Shown here piece by piece: positions 1-8,100 of a DNA stretch of 13,505 bases. Numbering within the stretch: the stretch's first letter is position 1; each line of letters begins with the position of its first letter. The notes under the pieces were generated by a model that had not been told where the DNA came from, searched no databases, and saw nothing but the letters and a program-made list of their open reading frames with translations. Both the position numbers and the translations under genes were made by a program. The stretch lies in NCBI GenBank assembly GCA_036736205.1, contig DAINMX010000184.1:1-13505 (forward strand), in the 5' to 3' direction. The stretch comes from XYA12-FULL-58-9 sp001798605. Lineage in GTDB: Bacteria > Myxococcota > XYA12-FULL-58-9.

Positions 1-278
1 CATTCACCGAAAATTCTTCACGCACGAGACGTCAAGTGAAAAATGAACAAAATGGGGGCAACGAGACGACGCACGTACTTTTCCTTCTGTTGTGTGCTGT
101 CGTGACCGCCGCTTCTTTAGGTGGGACAGGACACATTTCCACTCAAGCTTCGTGTGGCGATTGTCGTGATTTGGCTTGGTGCATGATTCTCCTCCTCGAC
201 CGTTTTGTTTGGCGGCCTTTGCCCGAAACAGGCGCAGCTGCCATGACAACGACAACAACGACGACAACAACCGGTAGG
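1..278. other. Left-edge region without a supported gene
   Basis: No convincing gene is seen here. A plus-strand frame opens with GTG at 36 and runs to a TGA at 315-317, and a longer minus-strand frame covers 4-504. Both have composition typical of chance frames: the plus frame contains a run of nine Thr codons from a low-complexity tract, and neither has a clear ribosome binding site. Three stop codons in three frames occur within the first 320 bases. Base composition is nearer 50% GC than in the genes to the right. If a gene from the left ends here it could only be a short tail (frame 1 stops at 37-39). The right end grades into the promoter of the toxin-antitoxin pair. Confidence 0.5.
246..272 (+). 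repeat. ACN trinucleotide low-complexity tract
   Basis: Nine consecutive ACA/ACG/ACC triplets lie just upstream of the toxin-antitoxin promoter. The repeat is imperfect (ACA and ACG mixed) and its end overlaps the first candidate operator half-site. Read as protein it would give nine threonines, which is one reason the surrounding frame is not accepted as a gene. Confidence 0.6.
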
Positions 279-307
279 TTGACATTGGACTCAGTCCAAA
301 CAACAAT
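269..307 (+). promoter_or_regulatory. Candidate promoter and autoregulatory operators of the mqsRA-type pair
   Basis: TTGACA (279-284) is a perfect -35 hexamer. Seventeen bases later AACAAT (302-307) is a 4/6 match to the -10 consensus. Two inverted repeats sit on it. AACCGGTAGGTT (269-280) overlaps the -35 and resembles the AACCT-N-AGGTT palindromes bound by E. coli MqsA. TTGGACTCAGTCCAA (285-299) is a perfect 7+1+7 palindrome that fills most of the spacer. A repressor bound at either would block RNA polymerase, as expected for an autorepressed toxin-antitoxin operon. The predicted transcription start, about 7 bases after the -10, falls at or next to the toxin ATG at 314, and no Shine-Dalgarno sequence precedes that ATG, so the message may be leaderless. 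Confidence 0.55.
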
Positions 308-313
308 GGCGCA

Positions 314-646
314 ATGAAAGGTCCTCGTTGGCCCCTCGAGCAGGTCAAGAGCCTCGCAGCGAACGGCCAGCTTTTCTTGCAGCGGACCAGGGCTCTGGAT
401 TTGTTTGAAAGCCCGAAGGCGGCGTACGTGTTTGCACGGGAGACCATCGAGACCCTGACCGAGAAGAACTTCGTCGAGTGAAAGCAGCACATTTTCGATG
501 TCATGGATATCTACGGCGTGCACGTCGAGGATCAGGGATGGTACCTGAAGCTCTACGTCGACGAAGAAGTGCCGGAGGTGACGGTGGTCTCGTTGCATCC
601 ACTCGAGCGAGCAATCAAGACCCGAGGAGGGATGGTGAAGCTATGA
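314..646 (+). pseudogene. mqsR: MqsR-like toxin interrupted by an in-frame TGA
   Basis: The frame encodes a 110-residue product if the TGA at 479-481 (codon 56) is ignored. It has the shape of the MqsR/RelE-like mRNA interferase family: a basic helical N-terminal half (MKGPRWPLEQVKSLAANG), then after the stop VMDIYGV, GWYLKLYVDEE and VTVVSLHPLE, matching the central strands and the VxxSFHPLE-like end I know from MqsR-type toxins. E. coli MqsR has 98 residues. Reading is smooth on both sides of the TGA with no frame change, so a single base substitution explains it. The final TGA (644-646) overlaps the antitoxin ATG. As written, the 55-residue product would lack the catalytic beta-sheet and should be inactive. 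Alternatives are a sequencing error or, much less likely, stop readthrough. The start has no Shine-Dalgarno; a three-codon frame (ATG at 306) ends in an ATGA overlap with it. Family assignment is by motif memory, not by search. Confidence 0.65.
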
Positions 647-1071
647 AACCGAGACAATGTGGTGAGTGTGGCAAGGGCAAGATCCGCAAGGTCAAAAAGG
701 CAGGGCGAACTGCCCGCTATAAGACCATGCAGCGGATCGAGATCCCCAAGAGCTTTGAGATTCCGACTTGCGACCATTGTGGCACCGAGTGGCTGGATCA
801 GAAGACAGCCAGCGCCTTGGACAAGGTCTTGGAGGCGTGGTATCGCCTTGAGCTGTCGCACCGCGTTCGTGAATCCATCGACAAGATCGCACAGCGCCGC
901 CCGCAGCGCCGCATCGAAGAGCTGTTGGGCCTGTCGCACGGTTACCTGTCCAAGCTCAAGTCCGGAGACCGTGACCCGAGCCCCGAGCTGGTCAGTCAGC
1001 TCGCGCTTATCGCCAGAGAGCCGGAGAAGCGGATCAAAGAGCTCGAAGAGTATTGGGGACTGGCAGGATAA
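643..1071 (+). CDS. mqsA: MqsA-family antitoxin, zinc finger plus HTH
   Basis: This 142-residue protein is the antitoxin and likely autorepressor of the pair. The N-terminal domain has two CxxC pairs (C6/C9 and C43/C46) that would bind one zinc ion and, in the MqsA family, contact the toxin. The C-terminal part (about residues 87-137) is an HTH of XRE type: RRIEELLGLSHGYLSKLKSG is a helix-turn-recognition-helix segment, followed by further helices rich in Glu and Arg. E. coli MqsA has 131 residues, so the length fits. The ATG at 643 is chosen because it overlaps the toxin stop as ATGA and follows a strong GAGGAGGG (624-631); the same frame is open back to a GTG at 478, but that part is only the out-of-frame shadow of the toxin and is Arg-rich. 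Toxin-first order and 4-base overlap imply translational coupling, which the toxin's early stop could disturb. An HTH repressor unrelated to a toxin is the main alternative. Confidence 0.8.
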   Translation: MKPRQCGECGKGKIRKVKKAGRTARYKTMQRIEIPKSFEIPTCDHCGTEWLDQKTASALDKVLEAWYRLELSHRVRESIDKIAQRRPQRRIEELLGLSHGYLSKLKSGDRDPSPELVSQLALIAREPEKRIKELEEYWGLAG

Positions 1072-1087
1072 CGAGCCTCTCGTCCAC

Positions 1088-1102
1088 GGCTCCGGCGGAG
1101 CC
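1088..1102. terminator. Possible terminator hairpin between convergent genes
   Basis: GGCTCC-GGC-GGAGCC forms a perfect 6-bp GC-rich stem with a 3-base loop, 16 bases after the antitoxin stop. There is no T-tract on either strand, so it is not a classical intrinsic terminator. It may act as a 3' end stabiliser or weak terminator for the antitoxin mRNA. Confidence 0.3.
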
Positions 1103-1186
1103 AGCACAGTCAGCCGCTTGACATCCTTGATATCGAGCGGTTGTTGCAATGTTCAACAGGTCGGTTGATTACTTGAATGGGTTCAC

Positions 1187-1261
1187 ATGCCATCGGCGAG
1201 TCGCCGGTTCAAGGACACGATCTCCGAGCAGCTCGGTCGGTCCGGAAAGGCCCTGGCCAGC
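1187..1261 (+). pseudogene. Possible relic of an ArsR-type regulator (N-terminus only)
   Basis: The first 25 codons from the ATG at 1187 (MPSASRRFKDTISEQLGRSG followed by KALAS) resemble the start of ArsR-family regulators with a C-terminal rhodanese domain, which typically begin with RFKD...EQ.ARIGKALASP before the winged helix. After codon 25 the resemblance ends: the expected winged helix does not follow, and from 1285 the bases belong to the convergent kinase gene. The frame stays open to 1699, but that part is antisense to the kinase. I read this as a truncated remnant left by a deletion or rearrangement whose junction lies near 1260-1285. The match is short and could be chance. No ribosome binding site is seen. 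Confidence 0.35.
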
Positions 1262-1284
1262 CTTCATGAGCAAGCCGACATCTC

Positions 1285-3384
1285 TCAAGTTGAAGTCGCG
1301 GTGGGCGTCGCCCACAGCGCCCTGAGCGCCTCTCTCAACACCGTCATGTCGACCGGTTTTTCCAGAACTTGGACGCACCTGGTCTTAGCATACGCCCCAA
1401 TATCCGCGTATCCGACGCTGCCGGTCATGAATATGAACTTCTTGGCGAGATCTGGATACCGATCTTCAATCGCCTGCAAGAAGGCCATTCCCGACATCTC
1501 GGGCATCACCACATCGGAAAGAATTGCGGCGAATTCTTGGTCGTCCCGCAAGATTTGCAGTGCAGCCGGACCACTGTTCGCAGGCACGATCTCCAACTCA
1601 GAAAGAGAGCGGACAAAGGAACGACAGATGGATGGTTCGTCGTCAACCACGAGAACACGAAGGCGATCGCAGGTGTCTTTTGCGAACGTGGGTGGCTGAG
1701 GGGTGGCTTCGCCAGTGATGGCGCTGCTGTTCATGTCGACAGATGGCAAGGTGATCTTGAAGGTGGTGCCCTCTCCGACCGTAGAGTGAACGCGCATCTC
1801 ACCGCCATGCCATTTGATGATGTCACGACTGGTGGGAAGCCCGAGGCCAGTGCCCTCACCGATGGGTTTGGTCGTATAAAAGGGCTCAAAAATTCTGGCC
1901 AGCTGTTTGGGCGACATGCCAGCACCGTTATCTGTCACCTCTACAATCGCTTCGCCCTGGTCACAAAAGCCCTTGATCACCAACCTTCCTTTTGGGGTCT
2001 TTTGTTCTCGTATGGCGTAAACGGCGTTGAGGAAGAGATTCACGAAAACCTGTGACATCAGTCCTCGGCATCCCATCACAACCAACTGTGAATCGATTTC
2101 TATTGATGGCTCGGCCACGGGGCGTATCTGTGCCGCGCAGATACGTAGGGCGGCGTGAACGGAGTCGCTCAACAAGAAAGGTTCTTTGGTGCCGTCGTCG
2201 CCACGAACCATGCCACGGAGATCACGCACGACGTCACGAATTCTGATGCCGCCGTCACGAATGTCAGCCAAGGCCATACAAAGGTCCTCGATTCCAGAGG
2301 TCCCGCCGAAGGAGGCCAAGCAGTCATGCTCCTCCAGATGACCGGGCACGGACGCACGGTCACAGTGGTCACGAATGACCTTCTCGAGCACCACCTGCAC
2401 GTACTCGGCATTTGCAATGATGAATGATATTGGATTGTTGATCTCGTGGGCAATTCCGGTGGACAGTTGACCGACGGCGGTGAACTTGTCCGTTGCGGTG
2501 ACTCGCCGCATCAACTGTTGGTTTTCCAGGGCGAGCACGATCTGTGAAGCGAGCAAAGACACTCGGTGCAGATCGTTGTTGCGGAAGGGCCGTCGCGTAG
2601 CTCCCGTGCGATTCAAGGACAACACGCCGATTGCGTTGTCCCCAGAACACAACGGGAAGACGATGCTGGATAGGACCTCTCTAGCGCAACTCGCAACTGT
2701 TCCGGCGAAACGGCTGTCGCTCGTTGGGTGTCCCTGAATGACTGCAGGTGTCCGCTCGCGGGCGACACGACCGGCGATGCCCTCACCGAGGATCACTCGG
2801 GTCGACTCTGTGATCTCGTTCGGCAAACCATCGGAGAAGGCAACATACAGCTCGCCGTTGATGTCGGGAAGCATCAATGAGGAATCGTCGGCGTCCATCA
2901 CCTTTGTGGCCACAGCGATGATTCGTTCGGGCAAATCCCGCCTGTCCTCGCTCGCAAAGATGATCTTGGTGGTTGCGTGCAGGGAATGTGCCTGTGAAAG
3001 GTGCCGTCGTTCAATGGCGCGCTGGACGGTAGACACCAGCTCCGGCAGATCCTTCTCCTTTCGCACGAAATCAAAAGCCCCGAGTCTCAGGCAGCGAAGG
3101 GCGATATCGATGTCTGCGGAGGCCGTGAGAATGATGACCTCGGTTTCGGGAAAGTCCACGTTGACGCGACGGAGAACCTCGATGCCGTCCACATTCGGCA
3201 TCAGCAGGTCGCAAACCACCGCGTCAAAATCATTGCTTGCCATCATTTCGAGAGCCTGTTGACCGTCTTGGGCCACCATGACTTTCAGATTGGCATCCCG
3301 CAGCCGGTCGGCAATTGTTGCGCGGAAAAACGCGTCGTCATCGACGACAAGAACGTCGGCGCAAAACGCCAAAGACTCCATCAT
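1285..3384 (-). CDS. Hybrid histidine kinase, REC-GAF-HisKA-HATPase-REC
   Basis: This 699-residue soluble signalling protein has no signal peptide or membrane segment. Residues ~10-125 are a receiver domain with acidic D15-D17, phosphoacceptor D59 (CDLLMP), T87 and K109. Residues ~150-290 are a GAF-type sensor domain. The dimerisation/phosphoacceptor helix carries H313 (GIAHEINNP), followed by a long insert (~335-375) and an ATPase domain with N box (NLFLNA, 449-454), G1 (DNGAGM, 485-490), F box (FEPFYTTK, 499-506) and G2 (GTGLGL, 511-516). Residues ~575-690 are a second receiver with D581/D582, D624 (SDVVMP), T654 and K676. All catalytic residues are present, so it should autophosphorylate on H313 and pass phosphate to D624, while the N-terminal receiver probably takes input from another kinase. 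Two ATGs occur in tandem; the upstream one has GAGG 9 bases before it. No response regulator or output gene adjoins it. It is divergent from the envelope operon and converges on the antitoxin gene. Confidence 0.93.
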   Translation of the reverse strand: MMESLAFCADVLVVDDDAFFRATIADRLRDANLKVMVAQDGQQALEMMASNDFDAVVCDLLMPNVDGIEVLRRVNVDFPETEVIILTASADIDIALRCLRLGAFDFVRKEKDLPELVSTVQRAIERRHLSQAHSLHATTKIIFASEDRRDLPERIIAVATKVMDADDSSLMLPDINGELYVAFSDGLPNEITESTRVILGEGIAGRVARERTPAVIQGHPTSDSRFAGTVASCAREVLSSIVFPLCSGDNAIGVLSLNRTGATRRPFRNNDLHRVSLLASQIVLALENQQLMRRVTATDKFTAVGQLSTGIAHEINNPISFIIANAEYVQVVLEKVIRDHCDRASVPGHLEEHDCLASFGGTSGIEDLCMALADIRDGGIRIRDVVRDLRGMVRGDDGTKEPFLLSDSVHAALRICAAQIRPVAEPSIEIDSQLVVMGCRGLMSQVFVNLFLNAVYAIREQKTPKGRLVIKGFCDQGEAIVEVTDNGAGMSPKQLARIFEPFYTTKPIGEGTGLGLPTSRDIIKWHGGEMRVHSTVGEGTTFKITLPSVDMNSSAITGEATPQPPTFAKDTCDRLRVLVVDDEPSICRSFVRSLSELEIVPANSGPAALQILRDDQEFAAILSDVVMPEMSGMAFLQAIEDRYPDLAKKFIFMTGSVGYADIGAYAKTRCVQVLEKPVDMTVLREALRALWATPTATST

Positions 3385-3640
3385 CTGTACAACCCTCGCT
3401 GCGCTTCACGACTGCGCGCAATATCTAACATCTATTTAATATCGACCATTACCTATTGGACCATATGAAGTACATGCGTATCCCCGAGGCATCCGTTCTG
3501 AGTAAGATTCGGATTATCCACAAACGCGGCCTGGGCGCAAACCGAACCCCCGTTGGTTGGTTGGTTGGTTGGTGACAATTTCTTGTGCACGGTGGCTGGG
3601 TGTGCAATGACACGCCGAGTCCGATCCCGGGGGTACACGC
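3385..3640. other. Divergent intergenic region with AT-rich block
   Basis: This 256-base spacer separates the minus-strand kinase from the plus-strand envelope operon and must hold promoters for both. Bases 3420-3475 are markedly AT-rich against the GC-rich surroundings and contain several -10-like hexamers. On the minus strand a TGTTAGATA segment resembles an extended -10 for the kinase, but no good -35 accompanies it. On the plus strand TTGGAC (3456-3461) followed after 17 bases by TATCCC is a weak candidate. I cannot resolve either promoter with confidence. A TTGG repeat tract lies near the operon start. No RNA gene or complete small ORF is convincing. Confidence 0.5.
3552..3573 (+). repeat. 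Tetranucleotide repeat (TTGG)5
   Basis: Five perfect tandem TTGG units (3553-3572), flanked by G and T that continue the pattern, lie 68 bases before the start of the outer-membrane protein gene. Short tetranucleotide tracts of this type can change length by slipped-strand mispairing; here a change would alter the leader or promoter spacing and not a reading frame. Confidence 0.9.
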
Positions 3641-5140
3641 ATGTCCGTCTTGAAGATGTGGAGGAGAGGGCATCCCTTTGCCCTCCTTGGCCTGTTGGCC
3701 CTATCGCTGGTCGGCTGGGGCACGGATGTGCACGCCGAGTCTCCGGCAGGCCAGCGGGCAGTCCTGTGGCTGCAACACCGGGCGAAGCTACGCGGCCCGA
3801 TGGCCAAACAACTACCCAGGGCCATCATTGCCGGCATGGCGAAGTCGGGTTGGCAAGTCCTCGAGCCGGACAAGAAGCAGACAAAGATGCTCAAGCGCCT
3901 TGAGCGCAAGTGTGATGGGCTCGGTGGCAACGCCTGCCAGACGCAGGCGGCAAACATCGTCGCGTCTCCGCTTCTGCTACTCGTGAAAGTCAGCGGCAAA
4001 CCCAAGAGTCAAACCCTTCGGCTCGAGCTTTGGGACACGCGTTCAGGGACCCGTGCCGTCCATGAGGGTGCGATTGCCAAGAAGACCTGGAAGCAAGATG
4101 CGAGTGCACACCTGGCAACACTCGTTGACCGACTGGCCCAACCGGCAAAGAGCGCCGAGCCTAAACCCGCTTCAACCGACGAGAGCTCCGCGGTTGCTGC
4201 CAGCACCGATACAGACGAGGTGCAACCGCCCATTGAACCGGTCGCATCGAGCGCAGACAACTCCACTGACAGCGAAGAGGTCGGACGGGCGGTAGGTGCA
4301 GCCGACAGCGAGGATGAACTGGCCCTGACCCCCGTGACCACCACGGCGGCAGAGGCTCGCAACGATGAGGGTTTGGCCGCCGAAGCGATTCAAGCACCGA
4401 GTGCTGCCACTGCAGAGAGTACGGCAGGAGAGGCGAGTGGCGACACCTCAGAACCGCTGACGACGGGAGAGTCGAAGGTGGAAGCGTCGCCCGTTTCCGC
4501 GAGGAGCTTGGGACTGAGCATTGCTGTGGGTCCCCTGCTCGTGGTGCCCACCCCCGATATCAATACGACCGCTGGCGGCAGCATTGAGCTCATCTACTTT
4601 CTGCCACTGTTTACCGATTTAGATATGCGGCACATCTTTGCTGTTTCGTTGGAAGCTGGCTGGTACCCGCTCTACGGTCACGACAAGGATAGCTTCAGTG
4701 AGTTTGATGTCGATGCCACGGGCACCGACTATGTGACCACCGAGTACAAGATTGCCTGGGACATTCAGACGGTCCCCGTCTGCCTGGGGGTGATGGCTCG
4801 CCTGCCGACCGAGAAGATTCTCTCCCTGTTGGGGCTCGAACATTTGCCCCTGGCGCCGGAGCTCTTTGCGCGCGCCGGGGCGACCATGGCCTACGGGCGG
4901 GCCGAGGCGCGTTTGCGACTGCCTGGAGAGGCCCCCTTCGCCGAGGGCAACACCAACTCCGATTTGGCTTGGGGAGGATTTTTCGCCATCGGTGGCGGGC
5001 TTCACCTCGGGCCGGGTGCCGTCATGGTCGAGTATCGCATTTCCAATGCGCGTCTCGACTTTGATCTTCCCCAATGGAATCCCGAGATGGGGGACTTGGG
5101 GGGGAGCACCTGGCGCGCCGGATATCGCTTCGACTTCTAG
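3641..5140 (+). CDS. Exported outer-membrane beta-barrel protein with acidic linker
   Basis: The 499-residue protein starts with a signal peptide (MSVLKMWRRG, then a hydrophobic core at 13-26, cleavage after VHA at residue 32). Residues ~33-165 form a mixed alpha/beta periplasmic domain with two Cys (KCDGLGGNAC) that could form a disulfide; I do not recognise its family. Residues ~166-285 are a long Ala/Ser/Thr/Glu/Pro-rich, acidic, probably disordered linker. Residues ~286-499 alternate hydrophobic and polar residues, with aromatic girdle-like positions, and end in WRAGYRFDF, the terminal aromatic beta-signal of outer-membrane barrels; an 8-10-stranded barrel would fit that length. The start has only a GGGGG run 7 bases upstream; M6 is an alternative but would shorten the basic n-region. 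The next gene begins 38 bases after the stop, so the two are probably co-transcribed. A peptidoglycan- or periplasm-spanning barrel anchor is a reasonable guess at its role. Confidence 0.8.
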   Translation: MSVLKMWRRGHPFALLGLLALSLVGWGTDVHAESPAGQRAVLWLQHRAKLRGPMAKQLPRAIIAGMAKSGWQVLEPDKKQTKMLKRLERKCDGLGGNACQTQAANIVASPLLLLVKVSGKPKSQTLRLELWDTRSGTRAVHEGAIAKKTWKQDASAHLATLVDRLAQPAKSAEPKPASTDESSAVAASTDTDEVQPPIEPVASSADNSTDSEEVGRAVGAADSEDELALTPVTTTAAEARNDEGLAAEAIQAPSAATAESTAGEASGDTSEPLTTGESKVEASPVSARSLGLSIAVGPLLVVPTPDINTTAGGSIELIYFLPLFTDLDMRHIFAVSLEAGWYPLYGHDKDSFSEFDVDATGTDYVTTEYKIAWDIQTVPVCLGVMARLPTEKILSLLGLEHLPLAPELFARAGATMAYGRAEARLRLPGEAPFAEGNTNSDLAWGGFFAIGGGLHLGPGAVMVEYRISNARLDFDLPQWNPEMGDLGGSTWRAGYRFDF

Positions 5141-5178
5141 GGCAGTGGCATAGGCCAAAAATTCGAGGACAAAAACAG

Positions 5179-8100
5179 ATGAAGAAACTATCAACCTTGA
5201 TGATGCTCGCGACCGCCTTCGGCTTCGCTTGCTCAGATCAACAGTTTACCACCAACGTCGATCTCTCCTTGCGGGTGATTCACATCAGTCCCTCGGGCAA
5301 CAGTGAAAGTGCACCGATTGATGCGAGCATCGAGGTGTCGTTCAACCAAGAAATCAAGGAGACGACGGTCACATCTGAGACGGTGTTTCTCGAGGATGTG
5401 ACCGACATGAATCACATTGTCAACGTACCCACGAGCTCGGTCTATCTCCCCGGCAATCAAGACGCGGGGCGCGCTCCCAGGGTCACGGTGACGCCGAACA
5501 ACAACAGCGGCACACCAACCCCCCTGGGTTATTCGCGCCTCTATCGACTCACTTTGACCACGGGCATCGAACGGGTGGGGCCACCCGACGGGACCTTGGT
5601 GGCTAACGTTCAGAGCGTCTTTCGCGTGGTCGATCCGCCACCTCTCTACGTGCTCTTGCGCGTCCCCGGACCCGATGACGTGCAAGTGCCGCGTGCCACT
5701 ACGCTGCAAGCATCGACCGCCTGTCCCGACGGCAGCTCAACACAGACCGTGGTCTTCAGCGAATCGGTCAAACAAGCGCAGATCGACACGAACGGTGATG
5801 GCGCGTGGAATGCCACTGACCGCAGCGCCGCGATTCCCAGCCTCCTTCAGGTGGAGGATCGCGACACCGGCCTACCCATTGATGGCAGCTTGGCCTTTCA
5901 TCGGGAAGCGGACCTCACCGAATGCGTGGAAGATACTCCCTGCGTTCTCGAGTTCGTGCCCACGTCGCTCGCCTACTGTCGTTGGCAGTATTCGCAAGCC
6001 GTCGGCGTAACCCTCGACGGTGGCCTCGAGTCGGAACGGGCCGCGCGCATTGAGAACGCCAATGGTGAGACGCGTATCCGCGGCACCCTCGGCGAGGACA
6101 AAGACTTCGCCGACCCCGATGTCCACGTCGATCTCGACTGGGCCTATCGGCTCGAGGATCCCCCTGCCCTGGGATTGCTCGACCGCCTGCCCTCGCGGGC
6201 GGCGCAGGGCATTCCCCTAGATACGACAATCGCCATGACGTTTACGGACGGCATCGAGCGCGCTCTCATCGACATCGACGGCACGCCCGATGCCGGTGCG
6301 GTGCGCGTGGAGTACACCGACACCTGCACCCCAGCTCTGTACCCCGACAACTGCACGGGGTTCACAGTGTTGCCGGGAACCTTCAGCTTCGAAACCGTGG
6401 CCGGCGACACCCCCAATGAGAGTGAGCCCCCGGACAACGCCGACATCGAAGGGGACGACTGGCGTTTGGTGTTTACGCCGACGGAGCCGTTGATCGAATC
6501 GCGCGTGGTGCGCGTTTCGGCGTTGGCGTCCCTGGCATCCGATCGCGCTACCGTCATTATCAACGAGGTAACGGCGACGCGCGTGCGTGGGACTCTTGGC
6601 AACGACCACGATTTTGAGGGGACCGCGCCCGGTGCGGATCAAGTTTGGACCTTTCGGGCCCTCGATCCCCCGGTGCTCACGGTGGTGAGCTCGACCCCCG
6701 GCAACGGAGCCAAGGGAGTCCCCACCGACACCAATGTCCAGGTGAATTTCAGTGAGGACCTCGAGTGCGCCTCGGTGACGAGCTCGACGTTCCAGGTCTT
6801 CGACACCACCAATGCCGTGAGCACCGATTTGTGTGTCATCGTCTCCGACCTGTGTGCCACCTCGGCGCCGACGATTACTGTGGGCGGCGATCGCGTGCAG
6901 CTCATCGATACCGACAGCAGTGGTGGCTATGATGCCATCCTGTGTGATCCGCAACCGTCCTTGATTGGCGGGGGCCTCGATACCGACTTTGCCCATTCGG
7001 CCACTGTGGTCGTCGAGCTCGACGCCGGACTCGGCGGCATTCAATCAGCGCGTGCCTCCGCCTTTGGCGGGCAACTGCCAACACCGCCCGATCCCAATAC
7101 GATTGCCTTTGAAGTCGTTGATCGGCCCCCATTGCTCGTGCTCGCGGCAACCCCATCCGATGGACAGCAAGGGGTGGACCCGGCGACCCCGGTCGTTGTG
7201 CGCTTCGATCGGAGCGTCAACGCCAGTACGGTGACCAACGCTGCTCATTTCTTCCTGCAGGAGATCGACGGCTTCGGCGGCTCGGTGCTCGGCTCGGTGG
7301 CCGGCACCTATGCGGTCTCTTCGAGCGTCGCCACGCAGGACACCGTTACCTTCACGCCAAGCGCTGAGCTCGAATACGAGAAGACCTTCCGCTACACCCT
7401 GACGACCGATGTGTGTGAGCCGAAGCTGGCCTCCGAGTCCGGCGGGTGCCTCGTCGTCGACTATCTGGCCGAGTTTCAGGTGCGCTCGGCCTTTGACCTC
7501 GCGGTGATCGCCTTTGCACCGCTCAACGATGAGACCGGCGTTCCCATGGACCAGGCGATGCACGTCACCTTCAGTCGCGGGATCGATCCCACTTCGATTG
7601 GCGACAACGGTACGACCAACCCCAACGAGTGGAACCTCTTCCTCGCCTTTGGGCGCACCGTGGACAGCGAGAAGGCCATGGATCTCGCCGTCCTTGCCGA
7701 CTGCAGCGCCGTTGGCGGCGGCGTGCTCACCGTGGGCGGCCACTTCTGCGTCGATGGCGCCACGGTGTCTTTTGCTCCCGATACTACAGCCGATCACTTT
7801 GACAACAGCACGGGCATCGCAGGCGCCGACGGTACCATGGATTGGCGTTTTCTCACCGACTACTCGCTGGTGGCCGCTCCAGGGGTTCTCGACTTGCTCA
7901 CTCCGCCGACGACCCTGCCGACCGTCTTTGCTGCATTCTTCGAGACCCAGCTTTCGGGATTGGTGCAGCGCATCTACCTGGATCCTCCCGGCAGTGTTCT
8001 CGGTGACTTTGTTTTCGAGTTTGCCGAGCCGTTTGCGAGCACACTCAACAACGGCTCGAACTTGACAGACCTCGCGGTGCGTGACTCGGCCTTCTGGGTG

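Noticed and set aside
36..317. A 93-codon plus-strand frame ending in an ATGA overlap with the toxin start
   Set aside because: It has a GTG start without a ribosome site, passes through the ACN repeat and the promoter/operator palindromes, and shows no recognisable protein pattern. The overlap is probably chance.
479..481. Selenocysteine at the in-frame TGA of the toxin
   Set aside because: MqsR-type toxins do not use a cysteine or selenocysteine at this position as far as known, and I see no convincing hairpin directly after the TGA.
1262..1350. Continuation of the ArsR-like relic as a degraded winged helix
   Set aside because: The apparent similarity lies on sequence antisense to the last conserved residues of the kinase receiver domain, which explains the open frame; I keep only the first 25 codons.
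1369..2055. A 228-codon plus-strand frame antisense to the kinase
   Set aside because: The minus strand encodes canonical kinase and receiver motifs throughout, so this frame is a shadow.
3590..3607. Sigma-54 promoter before the outer-membrane protein gene
   Set aside because: GG and GC elements are present but spaced 8 or 11 bases apart and not the required 10.
6217..7044. A 275-codon minus-strand frame antisense to the repeat protein
   Set aside because: Same reasons: shadow composition and full overlap with a strongly supported gene.
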